From Desulfobacca acetoxidans (GTDB lineage: Bacteria; Desulfobacterota; Desulfobaccia; Desulfobaccales; 0-14-0-80-60-11): a stretch of 17,284 nt of DNA. The stretch lies in assembly GCA_022736495.1 (NCBI GenBank), contig DZCR01000060.1, positions 1 to 17,284 of the forward strand, read 5' to 3'. Numbering within the stretch: the first letter of the stretch is position 1; each line of letters begins with the position of its first letter. The position numbers were made by a program, and so were the translations under genes. This document shows, piece by piece, positions 16,514 to 17,284 of this stretch. Below the pieces are notes generated by a model. It made no database searches, was not told the DNA's origin, and was given only the letters and a program-made list of their open reading frames with translations.

Positions 16514-17284
16514 TTAATAATCCACCGGGGTCCGTTGGGTCCGTCGGATCACCTCCACGATGCGGCGAGGTGGCGGATCCGCCTTTTTTGCCGTTGCCGG
16601 TCTTCCCAGGAGGTCGGTGGTATCCACACCTGGACTGTCCACCAATTGTTGGTCCCCTGGGCCGCGCAGCACCAGGAAGATGCGACCTTCCTGGGCGGCC
16701 AGGGCCAGACGTTCTCCTTCTGGAGGGCTCACTTCCAACGTCACCGTGGGCACAACCTGGGGTTTATCGCCCGGGCGAGGTTCCATTCTTTGGCCGGTGC
16801 CCAAAACTTTTAGATTCTGAAAGACAATCTTGGCAAATGGGTCGTTACGGAATTCCCCTTTATCCGCAATGACCACCACGTCCACCCGGTCTCCGGGAAC
16901 CAAGAAACCGGCCACCCCGGAGGCTTCATCCACCTTCACGGTCATGGCCCGTTGGTTGGGGCTCAATTGCGTAATAATCCCTACCCGTTTTTCCCCTGTG
17001 TTTTCCCTCGTAACGAGATCACCGGGGTTCAGAAGTGTCCGAGTCTCCCGCCCCACCACTTGATCGGTGTTGGAAAAGAAATCTTGCGGCGGGGTTGCTC
17101 GTTGCCAGATCTCAGTCTTGAGTTGCGGGGTGCCCAGAATGCTGCCCGGGCCTACTTTGGCACTGGCCACCACCACCATGAGCCTTGGTCTTTCCTGGGC
17201 TACCGGTGCGGCAGCCTGCCGTTTCAGCCACCCTAAGGCCATGTAAGAGGCCATGCCGGCAAATACGACGGCCAAGACCAGCCA
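16514..17284 (-). CDS. cpaB: Flp pilus assembly protein CpaB/RcpC (N terminus cut by window end)
   Basis: The window holds about 256 codons; the frame is open at the window end, so the true start lies beyond it. A membrane segment (AVVFAGMASYMALGWL) is followed by a linker, and then by a SAF-type domain: VVVASAKVGPGSILGTPQL, with VVGRETRTLLNPGDLVTREN, the usual pattern of CpaB. RAMTVKVDEASGVAGFLVPGDRVDVVVI is the family core, and VTLEVSPPEGERLALAAQEGRIFLVLR completes the C-terminal domain. CpaB is a periplasmic, membrane-anchored part of the Tad machine that works with the secretin CpaC. The next gene is cpaE and not cpaC. Confidence 0.92.
   Translation of the reverse strand, partial: WLVLAVVFAGMASYMALGWLKRQAAAPVAQERPRLMVVVASAKVGPGSILGTPQLKTEIWQRATPPQDFFSNTDQVVGRETRTLLNPGDLVTRENTGEKRVGIITQLSPNQRAMTVKVDEASGVAGFLVPGDRVDVVVIADKGEFRNDPFAKIVFQNLKVLGTGQRMEPRPGDKPQVVPTVTLEVSPPEGERLALAAQEGRIFLVLRGPGDQQLVDSPGVDTTDLLGRPATAKKADPPPRRIVEVIRRTQRTPVDY

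Overview
The window reads as a stretch of chromosome from a GC-rich Gram-negative bacterium, most likely a member of the Desulfobacterota (the old deltaproteobacteria). This is an inference from gene content: a topA-dprA pair, a queA-tgt-yajC string, a lolA-nadA pair, a Tad/Flp pilus locus, a sigma-54-type promoter, and outer-membrane functions such as LolA. No phage, insertion sequence, CRISPR array, tRNA or rRNA was seen.

Layout. 1-1675 (minus): the 5' end of topA (DNA topoisomerase I, cut by the window edge) lies behind dprA. topA appears to have its own promoter so close to the start codon that its mRNA may be leaderless. 1676-2219: a long, mostly non-coding stretch with one doubtful 52-codon ORF. 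2220-4319 (plus): an exported, membrane-anchored pentapeptide-repeat protein. 4534-6756 (minus): a dynamin-like large GTPase convergent with it. 6845-6980: two palindromic repeat elements. 7002-9586 (minus): queA, tgt and yajC. QueA and Tgt act in queuosine tRNA modification; YajC is an accessory subunit of the Sec translocon. The usual secDF does not follow yajC. 9741-11380 (plus): lolA (periplasmic lipoprotein carrier) and nadA (quinolinate synthase) behind an extended -10 promoter. 11436-11802 (plus): a small free-standing transcription unit with a GG-N10-GC sigma-54-type promoter, a gene for a roughly 90-residue lone histidine-kinase dimerisation/phosphoacceptor domain, and an intrinsic terminator. 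11894-17284 (minus): a Tad/Flp pilus assembly cluster in transcription order cpaB (cut by the window end), cpaE/tadZ, cpaF/tadA, tadB, tadC.

How the genes fit together. Most of the window is housekeeping. The unusual parts are a run of 12 G in the tadB coding strand, where a slip of one base either way would stop translation within about 15 codons, so Tad pili could be phase-variable; the sigma-54-driven lone phosphoacceptor domain that ends convergent with the Tad operon; and the exported pentapeptide-repeat protein with a 46-47 residue super-repeat next to a dynamin-like GTPase that has weak G3 and G4 motifs. Any functional link between these units is inference.
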